A DNA stretch of 64,000 bases, from contig CAVZAE010000002.1 in NCBI GenBank assembly GCA_963773195.1, positions 124,001 through 188,000 on the forward strand, written 5' to 3'. The notes beneath the pieces were generated by a model that was given only the letters and a program-made list of their open reading frames with translations, was not told the DNA's origin and ran no database searches. The stretch comes from CAIWHR01 sp963773195. GTDB taxonomy: Bacteria > Pseudomonadota > Gammaproteobacteria > Burkholderiales > Casimicrobiaceae. A program made the translations under genes and the position numbers. The first letter of the stretch is position 1. Each line of letters opens with the position of its first letter. Shown piece by piece: positions 10,351 to 19,570 of the stretch.

Positions 10351-11838
10351 ATGAATGCAACGAGCTTTGCGGAGCTCGGACTCGCGCCCGACTTGCTACG
10401 GGCCGTGACCGACTCCGGCTACACCACGCCGACGCCGATCCAGTCCCAGGCGATCCCTGTCGTTCTCGCCGGCAAGGACGTCATGGGGGGCGCCCAAACC
10501 GGCACCGGCAAGACGGCCGCTTTCGCGCTGCCGATCCTGCAGAAGCTGATGCCGCTCGCCAACGCGAGCCCGTCCCCTGCACGGCACCCCGTGCGCGCGC
10601 TGATTCTCACGCCGACGCGCGAGCTGGCAGTCCAGGTCGAAGAGTCGTTCCGCACCTACGGCAAGCACACGAACCTGCGCTCGACCGTGGTCTTCGGCGG
10701 CGTCGACATCAAGCATCAGCTTCCGATCGTCCGCGGTGGCATCGAGATCCTCGTCGCTACTCCGGGGCGGTTGCTCGACCACATCGAACAGAAGAGCGTC
10801 CATCTCGGGCAGGTCGAGATCTTCGTCCTCGACGAGGCCGACCGGATGCTCGACATGGGGTTCATCCCGGACATCAAGCGAATCATGGCGCTCCTGCCCT
10901 CGCGGGAGAAACGCCAGAATCTGCTGTTTTCGGCCACCTTCTCCGGCGAGATCAAGAAGCTTGCCGATCAGCTCCTCAACGCTCCGCAGCTGATCGAGGT
11001 CGCGAAGCGCAACACAGCGGCCGAAACCGTGGCCCAGTACGCGTACAAGGTACCCGTCGACGCCAAGCGCGGTTTGCTCGAGCATCTGGTCCGCACCCGC
11101 AATCTGAACCAGGTTCTCTGCTTCGTGCGGACCAAGCACGGTACCGCGCGGCTCGCGCGACAGCTCGCGAAAGACGGCCTTGTCACCGATGCGATTCACG
11201 GCGACAAGACGCAGCAGGCGCGGATGGAGGCGCTGGCCGCGTTCAAGGAGGGCAAGCTGCAGGTGCTGGTCGCGACCGACGTCGCCGCACGCGGCCTCGA
11301 TATCGACGACCTTCCGCTCGTCGTCAACTACGAGTTGCCGCACGTTCCCGAAGACTACATCCATCGCATTGGCCGCACCGGGCGCGCGGGCGCCTCGGGC
11401 GAAGCGATCTCGTTCGTGGCACCGGACGAGGAGCGCTATCTCACCGAGATCGAGCGGCTGCTCAAGAAGAAGGTCGAGGTGGTCGCTGCCGACAGCTTCG
11501 ATACCGCGGCCATTCGCCCGGAGCGTCGCGAACGCGCCCCGCGTGCGCAGCCGGCGGCACGTCCCGCTCGCGCTTCGCACGATGCTGCCAAGGCGAAGGG
11601 CGCCGCCGCCGAACGCGCGCCCCGCCATCGCGGCGAAGCGCCCTCGGGCCGTCCGCCGAGCGCCGACGCTCGGCACGCGGAGCGCGAGCGTGCGTACGCG
11701 CTCAACCCAGATCAGCCGACGCCGGTGCGCCCGGCTCCGAGCCCGGCGCATCCGCATGGGCGCAAGCATTTCGGCCACGGCAAGCCGGTTCCCGCTCTCC
11801 TGATGAAGCGCAAGTCGGCCGAGCCCGAGAAGGTCTGA
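10351..11838 (+). CDS. rhlE: DEAD-box ATP-dependent RNA helicase RhlE-like
   Basis: A 495-residue DEAD-box helicase. The Q motif lies in FAELGLAPDLLRAVTDSGYTTPTPIQ. Motif I is AQTGTGKT (about residues 46-53), Ia is PTRELA, Ib TPGR, II DEAD, III SAT (LLFSATF), IV CFVRTKHG, V ATDVAARGLDID and VI HRIGRTGRAG. After about residue 385 comes a basic, Pro/Arg/Ala-rich tail typical of RhlE-type RNA-binding extensions. It remodels RNA during ribosome assembly or mRNA turnover. A good ribosome-binding site (AGGAG at 10341-10345) fixes the ATG at 10351. A sigma70-like promoter lies about 150 bp upstream. Confidence 0.95.
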   Translation: MNATSFAELGLAPDLLRAVTDSGYTTPTPIQSQAIPVVLAGKDVMGGAQTGTGKTAAFALPILQKLMPLANASPSPARHPVRALILTPTRELAVQVEESFRTYGKHTNLRSTVVFGGVDIKHQLPIVRGGIEILVATPGRLLDHIEQKSVHLGQVEIFVLDEADRMLDMGFIPDIKRIMALLPSREKRQNLLFSATFSGEIKKLADQLLNAPQLIEVAKRNTAAETVAQYAYKVPVDAKRGLLEHLVRTRNLNQVLCFVRTKHGTARLARQLAKDGLVTDAIHGDKTQQARMEALAAFKEGKLQVLVATDVAARGLDIDDLPLVVNYELPHVPEDYIHRIGRTGRAGASGEAISFVAPDEERYLTEIERLLKKKVEVVAADSFDTAAIRPERRERAPRAQPAARPARASHDAAKAKGAAAERAPRHRGEAPSGRPPSADARHAERERAYALNPDQPTPVRPAPSPAHPHGRKHFGHGKPVPALLMKRKSAEPEKV

Positions 11839-11933
11839 TCGCCGTCCGTTGCCCGCCGCCGGCCGTCCGCCGATAATTCCGGACTCCCGGCGCGCTTCCG
11901 AAGTGCGCCCGAGAACCCGGGAACGCGCCTCAC

Positions 11934-13762
11934 ATGTCCTCCACCCTCGCCGTCGAGGGCCTTTCAGTCTCGTTCGCCACGTCCGAGCGAATCGTGCACG
12001 CCGTGAGAGAGGTCTCGTTCGACGTCGGGCGCGGGGAAACGGTTGCGATAGTCGGCGAATCCGGTTCCGGCAAATCGGTCACCGCGTTATCGGTGATGCG
12101 ACTCGTCGAGCATGGTGGCGGTCGGATCACCTCGGGCCGCATTGATTTCGCGCGCCGCGACGGCACGCGGCTCGACCTCGCCCGCGCCGACGGTGCGACG
12201 ATGCGCGACATCCGCGGCGCCGAGATCGCAATGATCTTCCAGGAGCCGATGACCTCGCTCAACCCGGTCTTCACCGTCGGCGACCAGATCGGCGAGTCGA
12301 TCCGGCTGCATCAGGGCAAGGATCGCGCGGCAGCGATTGCGGAAGCGCTGCGGATGCTCGAGCTCGTCCGCATCCCGGAGGCGCGACAGGTGCTCACGCG
12401 CTACCCGCACCAGCTCTCCGGTGGAATGCGGCAACGCGTGATGATCGCGATGGCACTGTCGTGCCGCCCCCACCTGCTGATTGCCGATGAGCCGACGACG
12501 GCGCTCGATGTGACGGTGCAGGCGCAGATCCTGGCGCTCATCCGCCTCCTGCAGGACGAAATGCACATGGCAGTGATCTTCATCACTCACGACATGGGCG
12601 TCGTCGCCGAGATCGCCGACCGCGTTGTCGTGATGCGCCACGGCCGCAAGGTCGAGGTCGGTGATGTGCAGCGCATCTTCGCAGCGCCGCGCGAGGACTA
12701 CACGCGCGCTCTGCTGGCCGCCGTGCCGCGCCTGGGTTCGATGCGTGGCACCGATCGTCCGGAGAAGTACCGGCTGCCCACCGATCGCACCGCCAAAGCG
12801 GTGGTGGCGGCACCGCTGCCTGATGACAGTGCACCAATCCTCAAGGTCCGCGATCTGACCACACGCTTCGACGTGAAGTCGGGATTCTTCGGTCGCGTGA
12901 CCCGCCGGGTCCATGCGGTCGAGAGGGTGAGCTTCGACCTCGCGGCCGGAGAAACGCTTGCACTCGTCGGCGAATCGGGCTGCGGCAAGTCGACGACGGG
13001 CCGCTCCCTTTTGCGCCTCGTCGACATCGCCGGCGGCAGCATCGAGTTCGAGGGCCGCGACATCGCGAAGCTGCCAACCTCCGAAGTGCGGCCTCTGCGG
13101 CGCGATATCCAGATGATCTTCCAGGATCCGTTCGCCTCCCTCGATCCGCGCCTCACCGTCGGCTTCTCGATCGCCGAGCCGCTCTACGTGCACGGCGTCG
13201 CGCGGGGGCGCGAAGCCGAGGAGCGCGTCGCGTGGCTCCTGCAGCACGTCGGCCTGTCGCCGGATCACGCGCAGCGCTATCCGCATGAATTCTCGGGCGG
13301 CCAGCGCCAGCGTATCGCCGTCGCTCGCGCGCTTGCACTGAATCCCCGAATCATCGTCGCCGACGAGGCGGTCTCCGCCTTGGACGTGTCCATTCAGGCG
13401 CAGATCGTCAACCTCCTGCTCGACCTGCAAGCGGAGTTCGGCCTCTCGTACCTCTTCATCTCGCACGACATGGCGGTTGTCGAGCGCGTGAGCCATCGCG
13501 TCGCGGTGATGTATCTCGGGCAGATCGTCGAGATCGGCCCCCGACGTGCGGTGTTCGAGGACCCTCGCCATCCTTATACGCGCCGGCTCCTGGCAGCGGT
13601 GCCGGTCGCGGACCCCTCCCAACGACACCGTGGAACCGAGTTATCATCCGCCGAGATTCCGAGTCCCATCCGTGCCGTCGGCGACGAGCCGGCCGTCCTC
13701 CCACTCGAGGAAGTGGCGCCCGGGCACTTCGTCGCCACACACCGATCGCCGGCGCGTTCTGA
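11934..13762 (+). CDS. gsiA: dipeptide/glutathione ABC transporter, fused double ATPase; expected stop lost near 3' end
   Basis: Two ABC ATPase modules in one chain, as in GsiA. The first has Walker A GESGSGKS, signature LSGGMRQRV and Walker B LLIADEPT. The second has GESGCGKST, FSGGQRQRI and IIVADEAVSALD. Each is followed by an oligopeptide-type C-terminal extension, the second ending SPIRAVGDEPAVLPLEEVAPGHFVA, which is where GsiA homologues normally stop. Here the frame stays open to 15056, running through gsiB out of frame. A TGA in another frame at 13760-13762 suggests a small indel close to the true end, giving about 609 residues (GsiA is about 620). It energises glutathione import with GsiB, GsiC and GsiD. 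Confidence 0.88.
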
Positions 13763-13800
13763 TCGGACCGGCTTCGCTTTCTTCCCAGGAGACCTTCAAT

Positions 13801-15345
13801 ATGAAAAGCTTGCAACGACCCCTCGCCGCCGCGCTGCTCGCGCTCGCCGCGCTTGGTGCGGGCCCCGCCCTTGCCGCCAAGGACGTCGTGTTCGCCGTTG
13901 CATCGACGTTCACGACGACCGATCCGTACGACGCCAACGACACGCTGTCGCAAGCGATGGCCAAGTCGTTCTACGAGGGGCTGTTCGGCTTCGACAAGGA
14001 CATGAAGCTGATTCCGGTGCTGGCCGAGAGCTACGACGTGAGCAAGGATGGCCTCGTCTACACGATCAAGCTTCGCAAGGGAGTCAAGTTCCACGACGGC
14101 ACCGATTTCAAGGCCGATGCGGTCAAGGCCAACCTCGATCGCGTCACCAATCCGGACAACAAGCTCAAGCGCTACGGTCTCTACAACAACAACATCGCGA
14201 AGACGGAAGTGGTCGACGACTACACGGCGCGGATCACGCTCAAGACGCCGTTCTCTCCGTTCATCAACCAGCTCGCCCATCCCTCGACCGTGATGATCAG
14301 CCCCGCGGCGCTCAAGCAATGGGGCAACAAGGACATCGCGTTCCATCCCGTGGGCACGGGCCCGTTCAAGTTCGTCGAGTGGAAGGCCACGGACTACCTA
14401 AAGGTCGCGAAGTTCGACGGCTACTGGAAGAAGGGCTACCCCAAGGTCGACACGATCACGTGGAAGCCGGTCATCGACAACAACACGCGGGCCGCGGTGA
14501 TGCAGACCGGCGAGGCGCACTTCACCTTCCCGGTGCCCTACGAGATGGCCGACGTGCTGAAGGCGAAACCCGACCTCGAGCTCGTCGCTGCGCCGTCGAT
14601 CGTGCTCCGCTACCTGTCGATGAACACGCAGCAGAAGCCCTTCGACAATCCGAAGGTGCGTCAGGCGATTGCCTACGCAATCAACAAGGAAGCGCTGGCG
14701 AAGGTTGCGTTCAGCGGCTATGCGACGCCGGCCGAGGGCGTGGTGCCGAAGGGCGTCGAGTACGCGGACAACCTCGGTGCGTGGCCGTACGACGTCGCGA
14801 AGGCGAAGCAGCTCCTGACCGAGGCCGGCTATCCGAACGGGTTCGAGACCGAGCTCTGGTCGGCGTACAACCACACGACCGCGCAGAAGGTCACGCAGTT
14901 CCTGCAGCAGCAGCTCCAGCAGATCGGGATCAAGACGAAGATCACGCTGCTCGAAGCCGGACAGCGCGTCGAGAAGGTCGAAAGCTGGCAGGATCCGACG
15001 ACGGCACCCGTGCGCCTCTACTACGTGGGCTGGTCGACGTCGACCGGCGAGGCTGACTGGGCGCTCCGGCCGCTGCTCGACGGGAGCTCGTGGCCGCCCA
15101 AGCTCTTCAACACCGCTTATTACAAGAACGCGAAAGTGGATGACGACATCAAGCAGGCGCAGCTGACGACGAACGGAACCGAGAAGGCGAAGCTCTACAA
15201 GGACGCCCAGGAAACGATCTGGAAGGACGCGCCGTGGGCACCGCTGGTCGTCGAAAAGCTCCTGTCGGCGAACAACAAGAAGCTGTCGGGCGTCTACGTG
15301 ATTCCCGACGCGTCTTTCAATTTCACCGAGGTCGATCTGAAGTAA
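13801..15345 (+). CDS. gsiB: glutathione ABC transporter periplasmic binding protein
   Basis: A 514-residue family 5 (SBP_bac_5) solute-binding protein, very close in length to GsiB. A signal peptide precedes KDVVFAVASTFTTTDPYDAN (cleavage after ALAA, about residue 22). The body carries family landmarks: LAESYDVSKDGLVYTIKLR, GVKFHDGTDF, PVGTGPFKFVEWK, and VRQAIAYAINKEAL. The protein captures glutathione or a related peptide in the periplasm and delivers it to GsiCD. The ribosome-binding site AGGAGA (13788-13793) and ATG 13801 are well defined. Assignment to glutathione rather than other dipeptides rests on overall likeness and the GsiABCD gene order. Confidence 0.93.
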   Translation: MKSLQRPLAAALLALAALGAGPALAAKDVVFAVASTFTTTDPYDANDTLSQAMAKSFYEGLFGFDKDMKLIPVLAESYDVSKDGLVYTIKLRKGVKFHDGTDFKADAVKANLDRVTNPDNKLKRYGLYNNNIAKTEVVDDYTARITLKTPFSPFINQLAHPSTVMISPAALKQWGNKDIAFHPVGTGPFKFVEWKATDYLKVAKFDGYWKKGYPKVDTITWKPVIDNNTRAAVMQTGEAHFTFPVPYEMADVLKAKPDLELVAAPSIVLRYLSMNTQQKPFDNPKVRQAIAYAINKEALAKVAFSGYATPAEGVVPKGVEYADNLGAWPYDVAKAKQLLTEAGYPNGFETELWSAYNHTTAQKVTQFLQQQLQQIGIKTKITLLEAGQRVEKVESWQDPTTAPVRLYYVGWSTSTGEADWALRPLLDGSSWPPKLFNTAYYKNAKVDDDIKQAQLTTNGTEKAKLYKDAQETIWKDAPWAPLVVEKLLSANNKKLSGVYVIPDASFNFTEVDLK

Positions 15346-15355
15346 CGGCGGCCCC

Positions 15356-15428
15356 CTCATTCCCGCGACGGCGGGAATCCAGCGTCTTGACGCAACGACA
15401 CTGGGTCCTCCGCATTCGCGGGGACGGC
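15356..15428. repeat. REP-like composite palindromic repeat
   Basis: Between gsiB and gsiC are two hairpins: ATTCCCGC-GACG... closing with GCGGGAAT (15359-15378), and GTCCTCCGC-ATTC-GCGGGGAC (15405-15425). A short spacer and an inverted CCAG/CTGG pair lie between them. Repeats starting ATTCCCGC...GCGGGAATCCAG are widespread in proteobacterial intergenic regions. Here it interrupts an operon and sits directly before the gsiC ribosome-binding region, so it may act as an mRNA stabiliser or an attenuating structure. Only one full copy was noticed in this window. Confidence 0.65.
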
Positions 15429-15436
15429 GAAGAGCG

Positions 15437-16357
15437 ATGCTTCAGTACACCATCAAGCGCCTGCTGGGAGTCCTGCCGACGCTCGCGATCGTCGGCCTTT
15501 CGGTATTCCTGTTCGTCCACATCCTGCCGGGCGACCCCGCACGCCTCGCGGCCGGTCCCGACGCGACGCCGGAAACGGTCGAGCTCGTGCGCAAGGACCT
15601 GGGCCTCGACCGGCCGCTGCCGGAGCAATTCGCTCGCTTCGTCGCGGGCGTCGTCCGTTGGGACTTCGGCAAATCGCTGCGCACCAAGCGTCCCGTGCGC
15701 GAAGAAATTGCCGACCGATTCATGCCGACGTTCTGGCTCACCGTCTGGAGCATGGTGTGGTCGGTGCTGTTCGGAATGACGGTCGGCATCCTCTCGGCCG
15801 TCTGGCGCAACCGCTGGCCGGACCGGTTGGGGATGACGCTCGCCGTCTCCGGCATCTCGTTTCCCGCGTTCGCGCTCGGCATGGTGCTCATGCAGGTGTT
15901 CTCGGTCCAGCTCGGATGGCTGCCGACCGTGGGCGACGACACGTGGCGCCACTACATCCTGCCGTCGTTGACGCTGGGCGCCGCGGTCGCCGCGATCATG
16001 GCGCGCTTCACGCGCTCGTCGTTCGTCGACATCCTGGGCGAGGACTTCATCCGGACCGCGCGGGCGAAGGGCCTGCCCGAGACGCGCGTCGTCGTGAAGC
16101 ACGGGATGCGCAATGCGCTGATCCCCGTAGTGACGATGATGGGCCTTCAGTTCGGTTTTTTGCTGGGGGGCTCGATCGTCGTCGAGAAGGTATTCAACTG
16201 GCCGGGCCTCGGCCGCCTCCTGGTCGACGCGGTCGACATGCGCGACTACCCCGTGATCCAGTCGCTCGTGCTGCTGTTTTCGCTCGAATTCATCCTGATC
16301 AACCTCGTGGTCGACGTGCTCTACGGGCTCATCAATCCGACGATCCGCTACCGCTGA
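15437..16357 (+). CDS. gsiC: glutathione ABC transporter permease
   Basis: A 306-residue DppB/OppB-type inner-membrane permease. The N-terminal segment (TIKRLLGVLPTLAIVGLSVFLFVHILPGDPA) and the LGLDRPLPEQFARFV motif are typical of the first permease of oligopeptide transporters. The cytoplasmic EAA loop reads EDFIRTARAKGLPE (about residues 200-213). About six transmembrane segments are visible. The gene follows gsiB and a REP-like element. Its TGA overlaps the gsiD ATG by one base (TGATG), indicating translational coupling. Confidence 0.95.
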   Translation: MLQYTIKRLLGVLPTLAIVGLSVFLFVHILPGDPARLAAGPDATPETVELVRKDLGLDRPLPEQFARFVAGVVRWDFGKSLRTKRPVREEIADRFMPTFWLTVWSMVWSVLFGMTVGILSAVWRNRWPDRLGMTLAVSGISFPAFALGMVLMQVFSVQLGWLPTVGDDTWRHYILPSLTLGAAVAAIMARFTRSSFVDILGEDFIRTARAKGLPETRVVVKHGMRNALIPVVTMMGLQFGFLLGGSIVVEKVFNWPGLGRLLVDAVDMRDYPVIQSLVLLFSLEFILINLVVDVLYGLINPTIRYR

Positions 16358-17253
16358 TGAACGAAGTCGCCACCGACGTCGCCGCGGTTGCGGATTCCGG
16401 CGCTGTACGTACTCCCTGGTCGGAGTTCTGGCGCAAGTTCAGGAAGCAGCCGGTTGCGCTTGCGGCCGGAGCATTCGTGATCCTGCTCGTCGTCGCCGCC
16501 GTCATCGCTCCGTGGATCGTGCCGTACGACGCCGAGACGTTCTTCGATTACGATCGCCTCAACGCGCCGCCGTCGTGGCAGCATCTGTTCGGCGTCGACT
16601 CCCTCGGCCGCGACATCTTCAGCCGGATCCTGATGGGCGCGCGGATCTCGCTCGCCGCGGGCTTCATCTCGGTCGCCGTCGGTGCAGCGTTCGGCACGGT
16701 GCTCGGCCTGATCGCCGGTTTCTACGAGGGCTGGCCCGATCGCATCATCATGCGGGTCTGCGACGTGCTCTTCGCCTTCCCCGGTATCCTGCTCGCGATC
16801 GGCATCGTGGCCATCCTTGGCGGCGGCATGGCCAACGTCATCATCGCCGTGGCGATCTTCAGCATCCCGACCTTCGCGCGCCTGGTGCGCGGCAACACGC
16901 TCGCGCTCAAGCATCTGACATTCGTCGAAGCCGCGCGCAGCATCGGTGCAGGCGACGGCACGCTCATCGCCCGCCATATCTTCCCGGGCACCATCTCGGC
17001 CGTCGTCGTCTACTTTTCGCTGCGGATCGGCACGTCGATCATCACTGCGGCGAGCCTGTCGTTCCTCGGGATGGGCGCGCAGCCTCCGACCCCGGAATGG
17101 GGCGCGATGCTCGACGCCGCACGCTCGGAAATGATGACGGCGCCGCATGTCGCAATCTTCCCGGCGATCGCGATCTTCGTGACGGTGCTCGCGTTCAACC
17201 TCCTGGGCGATGGGCTGCGCGACGCACTGGACCCCAAGATCGAGCGACGGTAG
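16357..17253 (+). CDS. gsiD: glutathione ABC transporter permease
   Basis: A 298-residue DppC/OppC-type permease. It begins with a cytoplasmic stretch (PWSEFWRKFRKQPVALAAG), then a transmembrane helix and FGVDSLGRDIFSRILMGARISLAAG, a hallmark of the second permease subunit. The EAA loop reads FVEAARSIGAGDGTLIARHIFPG (about residues 190-212), and the C-terminus FNLLGDGLRDALDPK is strongly conserved in this subfamily. It pairs with GsiC. The start overlaps the gsiC stop. The P1-family peptidase begins 11 bp after this gene ends, suggesting one operon. Confidence 0.95.
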   Translation: MNEVATDVAAVADSGAVRTPWSEFWRKFRKQPVALAAGAFVILLVVAAVIAPWIVPYDAETFFDYDRLNAPPSWQHLFGVDSLGRDIFSRILMGARISLAAGFISVAVGAAFGTVLGLIAGFYEGWPDRIIMRVCDVLFAFPGILLAIGIVAILGGGMANVIIAVAIFSIPTFARLVRGNTLALKHLTFVEAARSIGAGDGTLIARHIFPGTISAVVVYFSLRIGTSIITAASLSFLGMGAQPPTPEWGAMLDAARSEMMTAPHVAIFPAIAIFVTVLAFNLLGDGLRDALDPKIERR

Positions 17254-17264
17254 ACGTTCCGCAC

Positions 17265-18302
17265 ATGATGGCGCCGCGAATCGGCCTTCTCCCGTCGGGA
17301 GCGCGGGACACGATCGCCGACGTCAGCGGCGTCGCGGTGGGCCATTGCACGCTCGCACGCGGCGACATCCAGACCGGTGTCACTGTCGTCCGCCCCCATG
17401 ATCGCGACCCGTTCCTCGCCAAGGTGCCCGCGGCAGCGGTGGTGATCAACGGCTTCGGCAAGAGCGCCGGCCTGCCGCAGGTGAACGAGCTCGGCGTAGT
17501 GGAGACGCCGATCGCGCTCACGAACACGTTCTCCGTCGGGACCGTCGCGACCGCGCAGATTCGGTCGGCGATCGCGGCGCACCCCGCCATCGCGCGCACG
17601 ACGACGTCCGTCAACCCGCTGGTGTTCGAGTGCAGCGACGCGTATCTCTCGGACATGCAGGCGTTCGCCGTCACCGAAGCGCACTACGTCGAGGCGCTCT
17701 CTGCCGCGGCGCCCGACTTCGGGCGAGGGTCGGTCGGTGCCGGGCGCGGCATGTCGTGCTTCGGCTTGAAGGGCGGTATCGGCTCGGCGTCGCGCGTTGC
17801 GGCGACGGGAAAGCTTCAATGCATTGTGGGAGCGCTGGTGCTCGCCAACTTCGGCAAGCTCGAAAGCCTTACGCTTGCTGGCCGCAGGATCGGACCCGCA
17901 CTCGCCCGGCGGCTCGCGGCGGTCGAGCCCCAGGTCGATCGCGGTTCAGTAATCGTCATCCTTGCGACCGACGCTCCGCTCGATCATCGGCAGCTTCGCC
18001 GGGTCGCGACGCGCGCCGCCGCCGGCATCGCCCGCACCGGTTCGTTCTACGGGCACGGCAGCGGCGACATCGCACTCGCCTTTTCCACGGCCCAGACAAT
18101 CGCGCACGAGGGACCCGCGGTCCGCGCGTTCGAGATGCTGGAGGACGCACTCCTCGATCCGCTGTTCGACGCCTCAGCCGAAGCAACCGAGCAAGCGATC
18201 GTCGACGCGCTCTTTTGCGCGGAGACCGTCACCGGGTTCCGGGGCCACATCCGTCGCGCGCTCGCCGATGTCGCACCCGATTGGGCGACGCTCGCACCTT
18301 GA
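17265..18302 (+). CDS. P1-family (DmpA-like) aminopeptidase
   Basis: A 345-residue member of peptidase family P1, self-processing N-terminal nucleophile-like enzymes such as DmpA. The autoprocessing site is seen at GLKGGIGSASR, predicting cleavage between Gly173 and Ser174, with Ser174 becoming the nucleophile of the small subunit. Upstream are DVSGVAVGHCTL and GGDIQTGVTVVRP-like residues, and TSVNPLVFECSDAYLSD. The C-terminal GSFYGHGSGDIALAFSTA is also family-typical. No signal peptide is visible, so it is probably cytoplasmic. Its place behind gsiABCD, where enterobacteria carry the peptidase iaaA, suggests hydrolysis of imported peptides. Its 3' end overlaps rlmM. Confidence 0.92.
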   Translation: MMAPRIGLLPSGARDTIADVSGVAVGHCTLARGDIQTGVTVVRPHDRDPFLAKVPAAAVVINGFGKSAGLPQVNELGVVETPIALTNTFSVGTVATAQIRSAIAAHPAIARTTTSVNPLVFECSDAYLSDMQAFAVTEAHYVEALSAAAPDFGRGSVGAGRGMSCFGLKGGIGSASRVAATGKLQCIVGALVLANFGKLESLTLAGRRIGPALARRLAAVEPQVDRGSVIVILATDAPLDHRQLRRVATRAAAGIARTGSFYGHGSGDIALAFSTAQTIAHEGPAVRAFEMLEDALLDPLFDASAEATEQAIVDALFCAETVTGFRGHIRRALADVAPDWATLAP

Positions 18303-19402
18303 CGCCGCGCATCATCGCGCACTGCCGCGCGGGCTTCGAGCCGGAAGTCGCGGCCGACCTCCGGCGCGTCGCCGCCCACGCCGAGGCGGCGGTCGAGCTC
18401 GACGCGCCCGTTGGGCAAGGCTTTGTCGTCGCCACGCCACAGCCGTTCGATGCCCCGCGCTGGACGCGTGCGCTGGCGCAGGTACCGCCGATCTTCGTCC
18501 GCGCGCTGTTCTTCGGCGCGGGGCCGCACGCACTGTTCGAGCAAAAACGAGTAGGGCGTCGCCCCGATCGCGTGACACCGCTCGCCACTTTGATCGACGA
18601 CATTCGCGCCCATTTGCCGCTGCCCGGAAGGCCACTCACGATCTCATCGCTGCGTCTCGAGACTGCCGACACCAACGAGGGGAAGGAGCTGTCCGGACTG
18701 TGCCGCGCGCTCGAGAAGCCGCTGGCGGAACAAGTGGGGATGACCGGTGACGCGATGGCGATCGCGAGCGGTTACGCGCTCCATGTTCTCTTCGTCGATG
18801 GCGCCCATGTCTACGTTGGCGCGAGCCGGAGACCGTGGGGCAGCCGCTGGCCTATGGGCATCCTGAGGCTCCGGATGCCGGCGGGCGCGCCGTCGCGCTC
18901 GACCCTCAAGCTCGCGGAAGCGTTCATCACCTTTCTGGGTGACCGCGAACTCGAGCTCGCGCACGCTGGCATGCGCGCGATCGATCTGGGCGCCGCTCCC
19001 GGCGGATGGACGTGGCAGCTCGCGCACCGCGGGTTGCGCGTCACCGCGGTCGACAACGGATTGCTCGAGGGAGAGGTCGCGCACGACCCGCTCGTCACCC
19101 ACTTGCGCGCCGATGGTCTGACGTACGTGCCGCGACGGCCCGTCGACTGGCTCGTCTGCGACATTGCGGAGCAGCCGTCCCGCATCGCCAGCGTCGTCGC
19201 CCGGTGGATCGGCGAGGGTTACGCGAAGCGCGCGATCTTCAACCTCAAGCTCCCGATGAAGAAGCGCTACGACGAGGTGCAGCGCTGCGCGGCGATCATC
19301 CGCGAGACGCTGGAGGAAAGGCGCATGCCGCACGTGCTTGCGCTGCGCCAGCTCTACCACGACCGTGAAGAAGTGACGGGATGGCTAGAACGAAGCACAT
19401 AG
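18299..19402 (+). CDS. rlmM: 23S rRNA (cytidine-2'-O)-methyltransferase RlmM
   Basis: A 367-residue RlmM, which 2'-O-methylates C2498 of 23S rRNA. The N-terminal THUMP-like half starts TPRIIAHCRAGFEPEVAADL. The C-terminal Rossmann methyltransferase half has the SAM motif MRAIDLGAAPGGWTWQLAHRG (about residues 221-241), then VDWLVCDIAEQP and FNLKLPMKKRYDEV with the catalytic lysines. I place the start at TTG 18299, which overlaps the upstream TGA (TTGA) and directly precedes the conserved start of the family. The length matches the usual 355-366 residues. Confidence 0.9.
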   Translation: MTPRIIAHCRAGFEPEVAADLRRVAAHAEAAVELDAPVGQGFVVATPQPFDAPRWTRALAQVPPIFVRALFFGAGPHALFEQKRVGRRPDRVTPLATLIDDIRAHLPLPGRPLTISSLRLETADTNEGKELSGLCRALEKPLAEQVGMTGDAMAIASGYALHVLFVDGAHVYVGASRRPWGSRWPMGILRLRMPAGAPSRSTLKLAEAFITFLGDRELELAHAGMRAIDLGAAPGGWTWQLAHRGLRVTAVDNGLLEGEVAHDPLVTHLRADGLTYVPRRPVDWLVCDIAEQPSRIASVVARWIGEGYAKRAIFNLKLPMKKRYDEVQRCAAIIRETLEERRMPHVLALRQLYHDREEVTGWLERST

Positions 19403-19570
19403 CCGCAACCCTGCGGAATGCGACGAGGCTTACGACCACCCCGCACCCGACCCGAGGCAGGCGGCTCGATAAGCCGCTGCAGGCCGCGGCTGCTTCAGCT
19501 CCGCGAGACCGTGGCGCTAGGATAAGATGCAGCCTCGCCGCCCGTCAGCGGTGCCAGGGGGAGTCAAAAT

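Noticed and set aside
13763..15056. C-terminal extension of GsiA
   Set aside because: It is composed of basic low-quality sequence antiparallel in meaning to gsiB, and gsiB is clearly the real gene there. Treated as a lost stop instead.
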